From: Planobispora longispora
Lineage (GTDB): Bacteria > Actinomycetota > Actinomycetes > Streptosporangiales > Streptosporangiaceae
NCBI RefSeq assembly: GCF_016863135.1
Contig: NZ_BOOH01000023.1
Span: forward strand, 62,001-126,000
DNA length: 64,000 bases
Direction of reading: 5' to 3'
Translations under genes and position numbers: made by a program
The notes under the pieces: model-generated
The model's database searches: none
Seen by the model: the letters and a program-made list of their open reading frames with translations, nothing else
What the model was told of the DNA's origin: nothing
Part shown: positions 1 to 8,417 of the stretch, piece by piece
Layout of the letters: every line of letters starts with the position of its first letter
How positions within the stretch are numbered: the first letter of the stretch is position 1

Positions 1-143
1 GGCGCAGCGGCGACGGGAGCGCCACCACGGAACGCAGCCACGGCACGGGCCGGAACCGCGTCGCCTGGCTGCGCCGGGGCTTCGGCAGCGCGTCCCCGGC
101 CGTCTGCAACACCTGGACCGCGACGGCGTCCGCGGTCGCCTAG
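1..143 (+). CDS. C-terminal fragment of a probable secreted protein (5' end outside window)
   Basis: From base 3 a frame stays open to a TAG at 141-143 and gives about 46 residues. It is Gly/Ser/Thr-rich and contains an AWLRRGF stretch and a CNTW motif near the end. The composition, with few charged residues other than Arg and a single Cys near the C-terminus, looks like the end of an exported protein. The family cannot be named from this piece. The frame ends just before the 145-337 intergenic segment and its downstream kinase gene. Confidence 0.5.
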   Translation, partial: RSGDGSATTERSHGTGRNRVAWLRRGFGSASPAVCNTWTATASAVA

Positions 144-337
144 AGTGCGTCTTCGAGATCATGCGGGGCGCCCGCGGCCTCCGCGGACGTCACGGGAGCG
201 AGGACCCCGGCGGGGCGTTCCCGGCTTCCTCTCCACGGCTGAAGCCGGGGATGCCGGCCGGCGGACCGTTCCGACCGGCTGGGGGATCGCGCGTTCCCAG
301 GTCATCCCCGACGGCGCGGCTCTCGTAGCATGATGGC

Positions 338-1474
338 GTGCACGGCTTTCTGCGCTCCGTATGGAACGAGCCCCCTCCCCCCAGCCCGTCGATCCGGGTG
401 TGGCGCGACTGGGCTCTCGTGGGGGTGCTCGTGCCGGTCGCGGTGCTCGAAGGGCTGCTGCGGCCGGACCTTCCGTGGCGGGTCGTCTCGGTGATCGTCA
501 CCGTCGGGCTGGTGCCCACGCTGCTGTGGCGCCGGACCAGGCCGCTGCTGATGGTCGTGATCGCCTTCGGCGTCACGAGCGTGGTCCCGCTGCTGACGGA
601 CGGCGACGCCGTGGAGACGAACACGACGGTGTACCTCCTGCTCCTGGTCTACGCGCTGTTCCGGTGGGGCTCAGGGCGCCAGGTCGTGATCGGGCTGTCG
701 ATCATGCTCGGCACGGTCGCCCTCTCGGCGTTCCTCGACCGCCTCGCCCCCGCCGACGCGATCGCCGCGTTCACCGTCACGTTCTCGGCCGTCGCCCTGG
801 GCGGGGCGTTCCGCTACCGGGCCGGGGCCAGGATGCGCGAGCTCGACCAGGTCAAGCTGCTCGAACGCGAGCAGCTGGCCCGCGACCTGCACGACACCGT
901 CGCCCATCACGTCTCGGCGATGGCGATACGGGCCCAGGCGGGGCTGGCCACCTCGGCGTCGCAGCCGGCCGCCGCGGCCGACGCGCTCCGCGTGATCGAG
1001 GCCGAGGCGTCGCGCGCCCTCGCCGAGATGCGCGCCATGGTCCGCGTCCTGCGCCGGAACGAGCCCGTGGAGATGACGCCCGGCCGGAGCATCGCCGACC
1101 TCCGGCGACTCGCCGGCCGGACCCCCGACGGGCTGTCGGTCAACGTGGAGATCTCGGGCGACCTCGACGACCTGCATCCCCCGGTGGGGGCCGCGATCTA
1201 CCGCATCGCGCAGGAGTCGATCACCAACGCCAGGCGGCACGCGCGGCACGCCACCCGTGTCGAGGTCCGCGTCGCCGCCGACGACACGTCGGTGAGCCTG
1301 CGGGTGAGCGACGACGGCGACGGCTCCGCACGCCCGGCCGCGTCGCAGGGGTACGGGCTCATCGGCATGATCGAACGCGCCGACCTGCTCGGCGGCACCT
1401 GCCACGCCGGTCCGAACCCCGGCCGCGGCTGGACCGTCACCGCCGTGCTGCCCCGGGCCGGGGCGGCCGCGTGA
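338..1474 (+). CDS. NarL/DesK-type sensor histidine kinase
   Basis: A 378-residue membrane histidine kinase that should autophosphorylate and pass phosphate to the regulator encoded next to it. The first 155 residues hold about five or six hydrophobic segments. The HisKA_3 dimerisation box (LARDLHDTVAHHV, His about 185) follows, then a HATPase domain with an N-box Asn near 297 and a glycine box (GYGLIGM) near 345. There is no extracellular domain of any size, so the signal is probably sensed in or at the membrane. The start is GTG at 338. Its stop overlaps the GTG of the response regulator, which indicates translational coupling. The signal is unknown. Confidence 0.93.
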   Translation: MHGFLRSVWNEPPPPSPSIRVWRDWALVGVLVPVAVLEGLLRPDLPWRVVSVIVTVGLVPTLLWRRTRPLLMVVIAFGVTSVVPLLTDGDAVETNTTVYLLLLVYALFRWGSGRQVVIGLSIMLGTVALSAFLDRLAPADAIAAFTVTFSAVALGGAFRYRAGARMRELDQVKLLEREQLARDLHDTVAHHVSAMAIRAQAGLATSASQPAAAADALRVIEAEASRALAEMRAMVRVLRRNEPVEMTPGRSIADLRRLAGRTPDGLSVNVEISGDLDDLHPPVGAAIYRIAQESITNARRHARHATRVEVRVAADDTSVSLRVSDDGDGSARPAASQGYGLIGMIERADLLGGTCHAGPNPGRGWTVTAVLPRAGAAA

Positions 1475-2127
1475 GCATCCGGGTGATCGTCGCCGACGAC
1501 CAGGAGATCGCCCGCACCGGGCTCAGGATGATCCTCGACGCCCAGCCGGGCATCGAGGTCGTCGCCGAGGCCGCCGACGGGCGGCGCGCCGTCGAGCTCG
1601 CGCGCCGCCTCCGCCCCGACGTGTGCCTGTTCGACATCCGCATGCCCGGCCTCGACGGCATCGAGGCCACCCGCTCCCTGGCCGGACCGGCCGTCGAGGA
1701 CCCCATCGCCGTCGTCGTCATCACCACTTTCGACCTCGACGAATACGTCTACGCCGCGCTCAGGGCGGGCGCCCGGGGCTTCCTGCTCAAGGACGCCGGT
1801 CCGGTCCTGCTCTCCCAGGCCATCCGCGCCGCCGCCGACGGCGACGCGCTCATCGCCCCGAGCGTCACCGCGCGGCTGCTCGACGCCTTCGCCGACGCCG
1901 GGCGCTCCTCACCGCCGGCGCAGCCCATCGAGACGCTCACGGACCGGGAGGAGCAGATCCTCCTCACCGTGGCGCGCGGGCGGACCAACAACGAGATCGC
2001 CGACGAGCTGCACATCTCCCTCAGCACGGTCAAGAGCCACATCGCGAGCCTGATGGCCAAGCTCGGCGTGCGCAACCGCGTCGAGATCGCCATGTGGGCG
2101 TACGAGACCAAGCGCGTCAGGAACTGA
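1471..2127 (+). CDS. NarL/FixJ-family response regulator
   Basis: A 218-residue DNA-binding regulator and partner of the upstream kinase. The receiver domain (residues 3-120) has the acidic pair DD near residue 10, the phospho-acceptor Asp55 (LFDIRMPG), the conserved Thr, and Lys in FLLKDAG. A LuxR-type helix-turn-helix covers about 150-212 (LTDREEQILLTVARG, then NEIADELHISLSTVKSHIASL). The GTG at 1471 is set by the 4-base GTGA overlap with the kinase stop. The last 11 bases overlap convergently with the DUF2306 gene. Targets are unknown. Confidence 0.95.
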   Translation: MSIRVIVADDQEIARTGLRMILDAQPGIEVVAEAADGRRAVELARRLRPDVCLFDIRMPGLDGIEATRSLAGPAVEDPIAVVVITTFDLDEYVYAALRAGARGFLLKDAGPVLLSQAIRAAADGDALIAPSVTARLLDAFADAGRSSPPAQPIETLTDREEQILLTVARGRTNNEIADELHISLSTVKSHIASLMAKLGVRNRVEIAMWAYETKRVRN

Positions 2128-2806
2128 TCGGGGCATTCGGGCGCGGGCGCGCTCCCGCGGGGGTGCGGACCGGCCCGGCGGACCGCCTGCGGATGATCCA
2201 TTCGGCCACGGCGAGGTTGATCACCCATCCGGCGCCCATGAGGAGCGCCCTGCTGAACTCGCCCGGCTCACCGGCGACCAGGGACCAGGGCAGATGGGTC
2301 AGCACCTGCGTGCCCGCGCCGAGCCCGATCGCGTAACCGCGCGTCATCCAGGCGCGGTGGCGGACGATGTCCCGCCGCCGGATCGCGGCGAGGCCGAGGA
2401 CGATGGACAGGGCCATGCCCGAGCCGAACACGAGCCGGAAGCCGGCGAGGAGGGCGCCGTCACCGGCGGGGAAGGCGTAGAACACGGTCATCCACAGCCC
2501 CGAGAGCGCCGCGACGAGCCCGCACCCGACCAGGAGCCGCCCGGCGGCGCGGTGCCAGCCGGGCCTGCGGCGGCGCAAGCCCGGCGCGAACTGGAAGGCC
2601 CCCAGGAGGCTGTACACGGTGACGCTGAGGATGTGCAGCACGATGGGCACGGGTGCCGCGAAGAACCGGGCGTTCTCCGCCGTGACCTCCGCGCCGGCGG
2701 TCAGCTCGCCGAGACGGACGGCGCCGGCGATGACGGGGACGACGCTGAGGACGATCAGGCCGGTGGGCGCGAGCCATCCCGCCCTGGCGGGGGAAGTGTC
2801 GGTCAT
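2117..2806 (-). CDS. DUF2306 family membrane protein
   Basis: A 229-residue integral membrane protein of the DUF2306 (predicted membrane protein) family, with about six hydrophobic segments. Characteristic features are HIL plus a Tyr/Leu/Gly run (about 61-75), a GAFQF motif, a WHRAAGRL motif and LSGLWMT. No biochemical function is established for the family. I chose ATG at 2806 (MTDTSP) over the upstream ATG at 2842, because the extra 12 residues are Arg/His-rich and unlike family N-termini. It overlaps convergently with the response regulator at its 3' end and is divergent from the MDR oxidoreductase. Confidence 0.8.
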   Translation of the reverse strand: MTDTSPARAGWLAPTGLIVLSVVPVIAGAVRLGELTAGAEVTAENARFFAAPVPIVLHILSVTVYSLLGAFQFAPGLRRRRPGWHRAAGRLLVGCGLVAALSGLWMTVFYAFPAGDGALLAGFRLVFGSGMALSIVLGLAAIRRRDIVRHRAWMTRGYAIGLGAGTQVLTHLPWSLVAGEPGEFSRALLMGAGWVINLAVAEWIIRRRSAGPVRTPAGARPRPNAPISS

Positions 2807-2979
2807 GGATCGATCGTGGCGGCCGGGGCGGTGCCGGCTCATCGATAGAACGGCCCGATCCGATCCCGCCGATCAGCCACGAAACGGTCGTACTTTCGGC
2901 CGTTGAGCCGCCGCACGGAACGCGGACACACTCACCTCGTTCCCCCCGGCCCCTCGCCCCAGTAGATCAGGAGAATGTG

Positions 2980-3972
2980 ATGAAGGCGTTCGTCCTACGC
3001 TCGTACGGCTCACCCGACGTCCTCGACCTCACGGACGTCGCCATGCCCTCGCCCGGCGACGACGAGGTTCTGGTCCGGGTCCTCGCCACCTCCGTCCAGC
3101 CCTACGACTGGCACCTGATGAGAGGCGAGCCGTACATCGCGCGCCTGATGCCCGGCGGTCCCGGGCTGCGCGGACCGGAGATCGACATCCTGGGCGCCGA
3201 CGTGGCGGGGCGGGTGGAGGCGGTCGGCAAGAACGTGACGGAGTTCCGCCCCGGTGACGAGGTGTTCGCGATGCCCAAGCGGGGCGGCTTCTCCGAGTAC
3301 GTGTGCGTCCCGGAGAGCGAGCTGGCGCCCAAGCCGGAGAACCTCTCGTTCGAGCAGGCGGCGGCGGTGCCGCTGGCGGCCGGCACCGCCCTGCTGGGCC
3401 TGCGCGACCAGGGGCGGATCCGGCCGGGGCAGAGGGTCCTCGTCAACGGGGCCTCGGGCGGCGTCGGGACGTTCGCCGTGCAGATCGCCAAGGCGTTCGG
3501 CGCGGAGGTGACCGGCGTCTGCGGGCCGCGGAACACGGAGCTGGTGCGGTCGATCGGCGCGGACGAGGTCATCGACTACACCAAAGAGGACTTCACCCGG
3601 AGCCGGCAGCGCTACGACCTCCTGCTGGACGTCGCGGGAAGCCGCCCGGGGAGGGCGTGCCTGCGGACGCTGACCCGCGAGGGGACCCACGTCATCGTCG
3701 GCGGGCCGGGCGGCCGGTGGCTGAAGCCCGTCGGCCGCATGGTCTCCGCACTCGCGCTGTCGCCGTTCGTGTCCCAGAGGGTGGTCAGGGCGGACGTGGT
3801 CGGGTGCACGGAGAACAAGCGGAACCTGATGACGCTGACCGAGCTCATCGAGGGCGGGAAGGTCACCCCGGTCATCGACCGGTGCTACCCGTTCGAGGAG
3901 ATCCCGGCGGCCGTCAGGTATCAGGAGGAGGGCCACACCGCGGGGAAGGTCGTCGTCACGGTCGGAACTTGA
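2980..3972 (+). CDS. Zinc-independent MDR alcohol dehydrogenase / quinone-oxidoreductase-like
   Basis: A 330-residue NAD(P)-dependent medium-chain dehydrogenase/reductase. It has an N-terminal GroES-like domain (residues 1-125, with the LGADVAGRVEAVG motif), then a Rossmann domain with GASGGVGTFAVQIAK near 155-170. The C-terminus ends in the family's HTAGKVVVTV. The catalytic zinc Cys/His set of classical alcohol dehydrogenases is absent, so quinone or enone reduction is more likely than alcohol oxidation. ATG at 2980 lies 6 bases after a GGAG, which favours it over the in-frame GTG three bases upstream. The substrate is unknown. Confidence 0.88.
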   Translation: MKAFVLRSYGSPDVLDLTDVAMPSPGDDEVLVRVLATSVQPYDWHLMRGEPYIARLMPGGPGLRGPEIDILGADVAGRVEAVGKNVTEFRPGDEVFAMPKRGGFSEYVCVPESELAPKPENLSFEQAAAVPLAAGTALLGLRDQGRIRPGQRVLVNGASGGVGTFAVQIAKAFGAEVTGVCGPRNTELVRSIGADEVIDYTKEDFTRSRQRYDLLLDVAGSRPGRACLRTLTREGTHVIVGGPGGRWLKPVGRMVSALALSPFVSQRVVRADVVGCTENKRNLMTLTELIEGGKVTPVIDRCYPFEEIPAAVRYQEEGHTAGKVVVTVGT

Positions 3973-4307
3973 TCTCCCACCTCCGCGAGCGCACGGACGT
4001 GGCGACTTCGACCTGCTCCGCATCCGCGTACTCCACTACCGCCAGCCCCACCTCACGCTCCGTCATCCGATCCCCGGGAGCGGGCCGGAGCCCCGGCCGG
4101 GTCGCACCGCCCCGCGATAGAACGATCAGGCGGGAACGACGGCCGCTCGCCGGTCTCGCACGGCATGAAGCCCTCCAGCCACGCAGACCTGTCCGTCACG
4201 GTAAAGCGAGGGATGCCCAGAGGGCGGAGAAATGATCGCGGCATCTGCGACATGAAGGGGCGTAAGCGAATCCCCGTCACGTGGAAGGCCGGTCATGAGG
4301 ACTACCA
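3973..4307. other. Intergenic region upstream of the fused ECF sigma gene
   Basis: About 335 bases without a gene I can defend. A 36-codon reading frame on the minus strand (3956-4066), beginning MTEREVGLAVVEY, has plausible amino-acid composition but no recognisable family and overlaps the end of the upstream gene, so it is not called. The segment should hold the promoter of the sigma-factor gene. No convincing -35/-10 pair or terminator was identified. Confidence 0.4.
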
Positions 4308-5702
4308 GTGGATGACAACCCTCAAGCCTGGTTCGAGAAGGTCTATCTCGACACCTACGAACAGATCCTGGGCTATGCGATCCGCCGTTGCGACTGCGCC
4401 CAGGACGCGGCCGACGTGGTGGCCGAGACATTCGAGATCGCGTGGCGCCGTATAGCGGACCTGCCCGCCGGGGATGAGGCGCGGCTGTGGCTGTACGGCG
4501 TGGCGCGCAACGTCGTGGCCAGCCACCGCAGGGGACACCTGCGCCACCGCAGCCGCCACACGACACTGGACGAGGACGTCGTCGCCTTCTACGCCCGCAC
4601 GGCCCCATCCGATGAGCGCCTGGAGTTCACCCAGGTGGCCGATGTGTTCCGCGGGCTGTCCGACGACGATCACGAACTGCTGTCCCTGGTCGCCTGGGAA
4701 GGCCTGGACGCCGCTGAGATCGCCTGTGTCCTGGGCTGCTCCCGCAACGCCGTACGCATCCGGCTCCACCGCGCCCGCAAACGCTTCGCCCAACGACTGG
4801 CCGCAGCCGGGCAGGCGTCCGCCGCGGGGGCACGGACCCTGCTCGCCACCATCACCGCCGCACGGCCGGACATCGCGGCGCCGCCCTCACCGGCCGGCGG
4901 GCGGCCCTGGAGAATGCGGCTGATGGCCGCGGCAGCCGTCGGCGTGCTCGCCACCGGCCTCGTCGTCGGTCCCAGCCTGCTGCGCGAGCCGAGCGCCGTC
5001 AGCTACGCCAACTCCGCCGTCTCGATCGTGCGCGACGGCGACCAGTACGTCGCGCGGATCACCGACCCCTTCGCCGATCACGCCAGGTACACCGAGGCGT
5101 TCCACGCGGTCGGTCTGGACATCGACCTGCGTCCGGTGCCGGTCTCCCCGGGCGCCGTGGGACAGATCCTGGGCATGGTGATCGGCGGCGATCAGGTGCC
5201 CGATCCGCAGACCCCACCGGACCCTTCCGGCCCCCGGTTCGGCGGCGTCGCCTTGTCGACGGAGAGCGCTCCGAAGGGATGCCGGCCGGGCCGCGACAGC
5301 GGCTGCGTCATGGTGATGCGGATTCCCGCCCGGTTCACCGGACATGTGAACATCCGGCTCGGCCGCCAGGCCCGGCCAGGAGAGCAGTACGCCAACGCTG
5401 ACCAAGCCACGGCCCCGGGCGAGATGTTCGCCGGTGTCTCCCTGCGGCGTGGCCGGTCGGTGGGGGACATGGTGGCCGAGGCGCGCCGCCGAGACCTGCG
5501 CGCCGTGTTCAGCCGCATCCGCATCGACCCGCAGACCGCAGGCCTGTCCTTCGACCCGGTTCCTGCCGACCACGTCGAACGCGACTGGGTCGTGTGGCAC
5601 GCCTGGCAGGTACAGGCCGGCGTGATCCGTTTCCTGGTCACACCCGAGCGACTGGCCGACAACCCCTTCCACAACGGAAGCGCGCCGCCACCGGCCTCCT
5701 GA
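4308..5702 (+). CDS. ECF sigma factor fused to a transmembrane, extracytoplasmic domain
   Basis: A 464-residue protein with an ECF sigma factor in its first 170 residues. Region 2 is near 10-75 (DAADVVAETFEIAWRR, then WLYGVARNVV). Region 4 is near 115-165 (GLDAAEIACVLGCSRNAVRIRLHRARKR). After a Pro/Ala linker there is one membrane helix at about 207-227. The remaining 235 residues would be outside the cell; two Cys near 325-333 could pair. In most actinomycetes the sigma factor and such a membrane partner are separate genes; here one frame joins them, suggesting sensing and transcription are coupled in cis. The start is GTG at 4308 after GAGG. The regulon is unknown. Confidence 0.85.
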   Translation: MDDNPQAWFEKVYLDTYEQILGYAIRRCDCAQDAADVVAETFEIAWRRIADLPAGDEARLWLYGVARNVVASHRRGHLRHRSRHTTLDEDVVAFYARTAPSDERLEFTQVADVFRGLSDDDHELLSLVAWEGLDAAEIACVLGCSRNAVRIRLHRARKRFAQRLAAAGQASAAGARTLLATITAARPDIAAPPSPAGGRPWRMRLMAAAAVGVLATGLVVGPSLLREPSAVSYANSAVSIVRDGDQYVARITDPFADHARYTEAFHAVGLDIDLRPVPVSPGAVGQILGMVIGGDQVPDPQTPPDPSGPRFGGVALSTESAPKGCRPGRDSGCVMVMRIPARFTGHVNIRLGRQARPGEQYANADQATAPGEMFAGVSLRRGRSVGDMVAEARRRDLRAVFSRIRIDPQTAGLSFDPVPADHVERDWVVWHAWQVQAGVIRFLVTPERLADNPFHNGSAPPPAS

Positions 5703-5711
5703 CCATCAGGC

Positions 5712-5751
5712 GCCCGGCCCCTGTTCCCGCGAGAGCGGGCCGGGGCCGGGC
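5712..5751. terminator. Probable bidirectional hairpin terminator
   Basis: A long interrupted stem: GCCCGGCCCC at 5712-5721 pairs perfectly with 5742-5751, and an inner CCCGC/GCGGG pair closes over a GAGA loop. It lies exactly between two convergent stop codons (5702 and 5754). It has no T-tract, so termination is inferred from position and stability. Confidence 0.5.
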
Positions 5752-5753
5752 CG

Positions 5754-6539
5754 TCAGAAGGCGTCGACGTACACATACACCCGGTCGAAGCGGAGAGCGA
5801 CCAGGTCGGCGCGGCGAATCACCCAGTGGAACAGGCCCGCCTCCAGCTCCTCGCAGTCGTCTTCACCACGCCAGGTGGCCAGCAGCGTCCACTCGTCGCC
5901 GTCCGCGACGGGCAGCGGCGCTTCGTCCCGGACCACCTCGACCGGGTCCCAGTTGAACAGGACCGGCTCGCCGCCAAGCTGGAAGCGCCAGTGAGGGCGC
6001 CAGCCGACCACCTGCGACCAGGCGGACTCCAGCTCGGCCGCCCGCTGCGACTCCTCGTCGTCGTCCTCCTCGCGCCACGGCCACGACCACTGGTGGAAGC
6101 AGAAGTCCAGCCGCGCCCGGCGGTAGGTGCCCGGACCGTCGTCCGGGTCGACCGCACGCTCTGCCAGCGGCGTCCCGGCCGGCATATACCGCACAGCGTC
6201 GGCGACCACCGCCCCGCTGCCCGGATCGGGGTCGGCGAAGAACAGCAGCCGGCCCTCGGTGGGCAGCGGCAGATCCGTCGCCCCCGGCGGCAGGGCCGCG
6301 CAGTCGACGGCCGCGACGAACGCCGCCGCCGGCGCGGGGGCGCCCTCCGGCAGCGGCGGGTTCCCGCCGGTCAGCGCCACGACCGGGCCGGGGCCGCCCG
6401 GTGCGAGGTAGACGGCCGGGCGAGCGGTGCGTATGTGCGCCTGCACCTCGGCGGCCGGAATCCCCCGCGCGGCGGCCTCCGCACGGAAGCGGGCGGCCCT
6501 CGCCGCCGGGGTCTCGTCAATGGTTTCCGTGTCGGTCAC
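5754..6539 (-). CDS. DUF1963 (YwqG-like) family protein
   Basis: A 261-residue cytoplasmic protein resembling the DUF1963/YwqG family. Visible family features are LPLPTEGRLLFFADPD near 90-105, the acidic DDDEE segment near 163, WRPHWRFQLGGEPV near 187, and a C-terminal aromatic strand DLVALRFDRVYVYVDAF. No enzymatic function is established for the family, and no signal peptide or membrane segment is seen. The start is the ATG at 6539. It is convergent with the fused sigma-factor gene but shows no functional link to it. Confidence 0.72.
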   Translation of the reverse strand: MTDTETIDETPAARAARFRAEAAARGIPAAEVQAHIRTARPAVYLAPGGPGPVVALTGGNPPLPEGAPAPAAAFVAAVDCAALPPGATDLPLPTEGRLLFFADPDPGSGAVVADAVRYMPAGTPLAERAVDPDDGPGTYRRARLDFCFHQWSWPWREEDDDEESQRAAELESAWSQVVGWRPHWRFQLGGEPVLFNWDPVEVVRDEAPLPVADGDEWTLLATWRGEDDCEELEAGLFHWVIRRADLVALRFDRVYVYVDAF

Positions 6540-6785
6540 GGGGGGAGCCTATGGCCGTCACCCGGTTCGTGGAGGACCTGGTGGCCTCCTCGTCGTAGTG
6601 CTGGATGAGCACATGCCTGGGGCGCAGCGCGGCGATGACGGGGATGTCACCGGTTCGCCGATGGCAGGCGGTGGCGCGGTCGTACGTTGCGCCCTGGATC
6701 TCGTTCGCGGACGTCCTCGCGACGAGGGCTTCCGGGAACACGGTCTTCTCGGAGGCCGCTGGCCTGCGTCGGCAGCCCGCGTGGT
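6540..6785. other. Gene-poor gap between DUF1963 gene and epoxide hydrolase
   Basis: I see no gene here. The minus-strand frame that continues from the hydrolase region encodes an unrecognised, Arg/Thr-rich stretch containing a NEIQGATYDRAT segment. It may be debris from an older gene, in keeping with the decay seen immediately downstream, but it cannot be assigned. Confidence 0.3.
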
Positions 6786-7832
6786 TCAGCCCCGGAGGGT
6801 GGCGAGCCAGTCGGTCAGCAGGCGGTTGACCTCGTCGGGGCGCTCCTGCTGGATCCAGTGACCGCAGCCGTCCAAGAGGTGGGAGGCCGACAAGCCGGGG
6901 AGGGTGGTGGGGTAGGCGTCGATGGCGTCGGACATCCAGGTGGTGGAGGCGTCCAGGGCGCCGCCGATGAACAGAGACGGCTGCTTGATCGGGGCTCCGT
7001 GGTGCGGGGCGAGGTCTTCCCAGTCTCGGTCCATGTTGCGGTAGCGGTTGAGTGCGCCGGTCATCCCTGTGCGCTCGAACTCCCCGGCATGGACGTTCAG
7101 CTCGTCCTCGCTCAGCCAGGCCGGGAGGACTCCCGTGGGGAAGCGGTCGCGCAGCCGGCCGCCGCCGCGGACGACGAAGTGCGGGTCGGGCTCGCCCGGG
7201 GCAGGCATGGTGTCGGCGGACAGGGCCGCGTAGAAGCCCGCGAGCCAGCCCCGGACGTCGGGCTCGATCTCCGCCTCGGCGCGCCGGGGCTCCTGGAGGT
7301 AGGAGACGTAGAACTCCTCCTCGGGGCCGCCGATCTGGCCGAAGATGTCGCTGGGGCGGGGGCCGCCGGGCGGCGCGTAGGGGACGCTCAGCAGGCCGAC
7401 GGCGCGGAAGACCTCGGGGTGGAGCAGGGCGGAGGCGGCGGCGATGCCGGAGCCCCAATCGTGGCCGACGACCACCGCGCTCTCCTCGCCGAGAGCGCGC
7501 ACCACGGCGAGGTTGTCCTCCACCAGGTCGAGCATCCGGTAGGCATCGATCGCCTCCGGCTTGGAGGAGCGGCCGTAACCGCGCACGTCGACCGCCACCG
7601 CCCGGTGGCCGGCCGCGGCGAGGGCCGGGAGCTGGCGGCGCCAGGAGTACCAGGACTCGGGGAAGCCGTGCACGAGCAGGACCAGCGGGCCGGTGCCCTG
7701 CTCGACCAGGTGCAGGCGCCCGGCCGGGGCCTCGACGATGCGGTGGCGGAGCTCGGTGGTCGGCTCGGGCTGAATGGACTTCTCCTCGGTTCGCGGCGGA
7801 TGCGGCCACCCATAGATCCTGCGGCGCGGCAC
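6786..7832 (-). CDS. Alpha/beta-fold hydrolase, epoxide hydrolase type
   Basis: About 348 residues of an alpha/beta hydrolase. The oxyanion-hole motif HGFPESWYSW, the nucleophile elbow GHDWGSG (Asp nucleophile, typical of epoxide hydrolases and haloalkane dehalogenases) and the C-terminal catalytic His in GCGHWIQQ are all present, with a variable cap between. The start is uncertain: the only canonical codon near the domain is GTG at 7832, but a GAGGAG followed 6 bases later by an in-frame ATT at 7775 fits the domain boundary better. It is divergent from a decayed XRE-cupin regulator, which was probably its repressor. Confidence 0.85.
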   Translation of the reverse strand: MPRRRIYGWPHPPRTEEKSIQPEPTTELRHRIVEAPAGRLHLVEQGTGPLVLLVHGFPESWYSWRRQLPALAAAGHRAVAVDVRGYGRSSKPEAIDAYRMLDLVEDNLAVVRALGEESAVVVGHDWGSGIAAASALLHPEVFRAVGLLSVPYAPPGGPRPSDIFGQIGGPEEEFYVSYLQEPRRAEAEIEPDVRGWLAGFYAALSADTMPAPGEPDPHFVVRGGGRLRDRFPTGVLPAWLSEDELNVHAGEFERTGMTGALNRYRNMDRDWEDLAPHHGAPIKQPSLFIGGALDASTTWMSDAIDAYPTTLPGLSASHLLDGCGHWIQQERPDEVNRLLTDWLATLRG

Positions 7833-7845
7833 CCGCCCGACGTGA

Positions 7846-7866
7846 TTTGCCTTGCCGTTCTGGCAA
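7846..7866. promoter_or_regulatory. Palindrome between hydrolase and regulator remnant
   Basis: TTTGCC is followed by TTGCC, five bases and GGCAA, giving an inverted repeat between the two divergent starts. Its position and symmetry fit the operator of the adjacent, now broken, XRE-cupin regulator. This is inference. Confidence 0.4.
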
Positions 7867-7914
7867 ACTCGCAGGACATAACGGTGGAGCGGCACGGCAA
7901 GAAGGAGCGGGAAG

Positions 7915-8190
7915 GTGACAGTCGACGGCGTGAACGGCACGCCGGCCGCGATGGGGCCCCGATTGCGGGCCGTGCGCGAGCACCACGGCGCGACGCTCGC
8001 CGGTGTCAGCTGCGACGGGCGGCTGTGGCTCGCGCTCGGCGGCCAAGACCTCATCCTGCCCCCGGGGACGTCGCCGAGTTCGACACCCGCACCCCGCACG
8101 GGGTGGCGAACACCAGCCCCGGCGGTCCGGTCGAATATCTGATCGTGTTCGGACCGCAGGGCGAGCGCCTGCGGCCGCGCACGCCTCCAA
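7915..8190 (+). pseudogene. Remnant of XRE-cupin transcriptional regulator
   Basis: The frame starts at GTG 7915 and encodes the opening of an XRE helix-turn-helix (MGPRLRAVREHHGATLAGVS), then jumps straight into a cupin C-terminus (DGRLWLALGGQDLILPPG). A one-base frameshift near 8065 moves the rest (DVAEFDTRTPHG, then VEYLIVFGPQGER) into another frame. Intact family members have about 100 more residues between these parts. The gene therefore has a large internal deletion plus a frameshift and cannot make a working regulator. Its divergent neighbour is the epoxide hydrolase, a common pairing, so that gene may now be deregulated. Confidence 0.7.
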
Positions 8191-8199
8191 CCGCTGGTC

Positions 8200-8405
8200 G
8201 CGGCGTCAGCACCGACCCGAACAAGATCATCAACTAGTTCGGCGCACCCTGATGCTGCAGGACGTCCTGGCCGGGCCGGAGTGGGCCAAGCCGCTCAACC
8301 CCACCCTGGCAGCACGTCCGGTCCTACGGCGAGCTACGGCTGGATGTCGCCAGGCGTCTGCCACTGGGCGGTGGCCCGGACGCCGCGCAGCCAGGGCCGG
8401 ATGCC
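8200..8405 (+). pseudogene. Probable C-terminal remnant of a Tn3-family transposase (TnpA)
   Basis: One frame reads LVRRTLMLQDVLAGPEWAKPL and, after a frame change near 8300, another reads WQHVRSYGELRLDVARRLPL. In order and wording these resemble the end of actinobacterial Tn3 TnpA, where a WA.PL segment precedes an FW.HV.PYG...LDM motif. There is no upstream catalytic region and no terminal repeat. It abuts the truncated ISAs1 copy near 8410. The assignment is from memory of the family. Confidence 0.42.
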
Positions 8406-8417
8406 GCGCCCCGGCTC

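Noticed and set aside
3956-4066. 36-codon minus-strand ORF starting MTEREVGLAVVEY
   Set aside because: Reasonable amino-acid composition, but no ribosome-binding site or family, and it overlaps the end of the oxidoreductase gene.
6687-8237. Plus-strand 516-codon frame opposite the epoxide hydrolase
   Set aside because: Only its last part contains real homology (the frameshifted cupin tail of the regulator remnant). The rest is antisense to the hydrolase.
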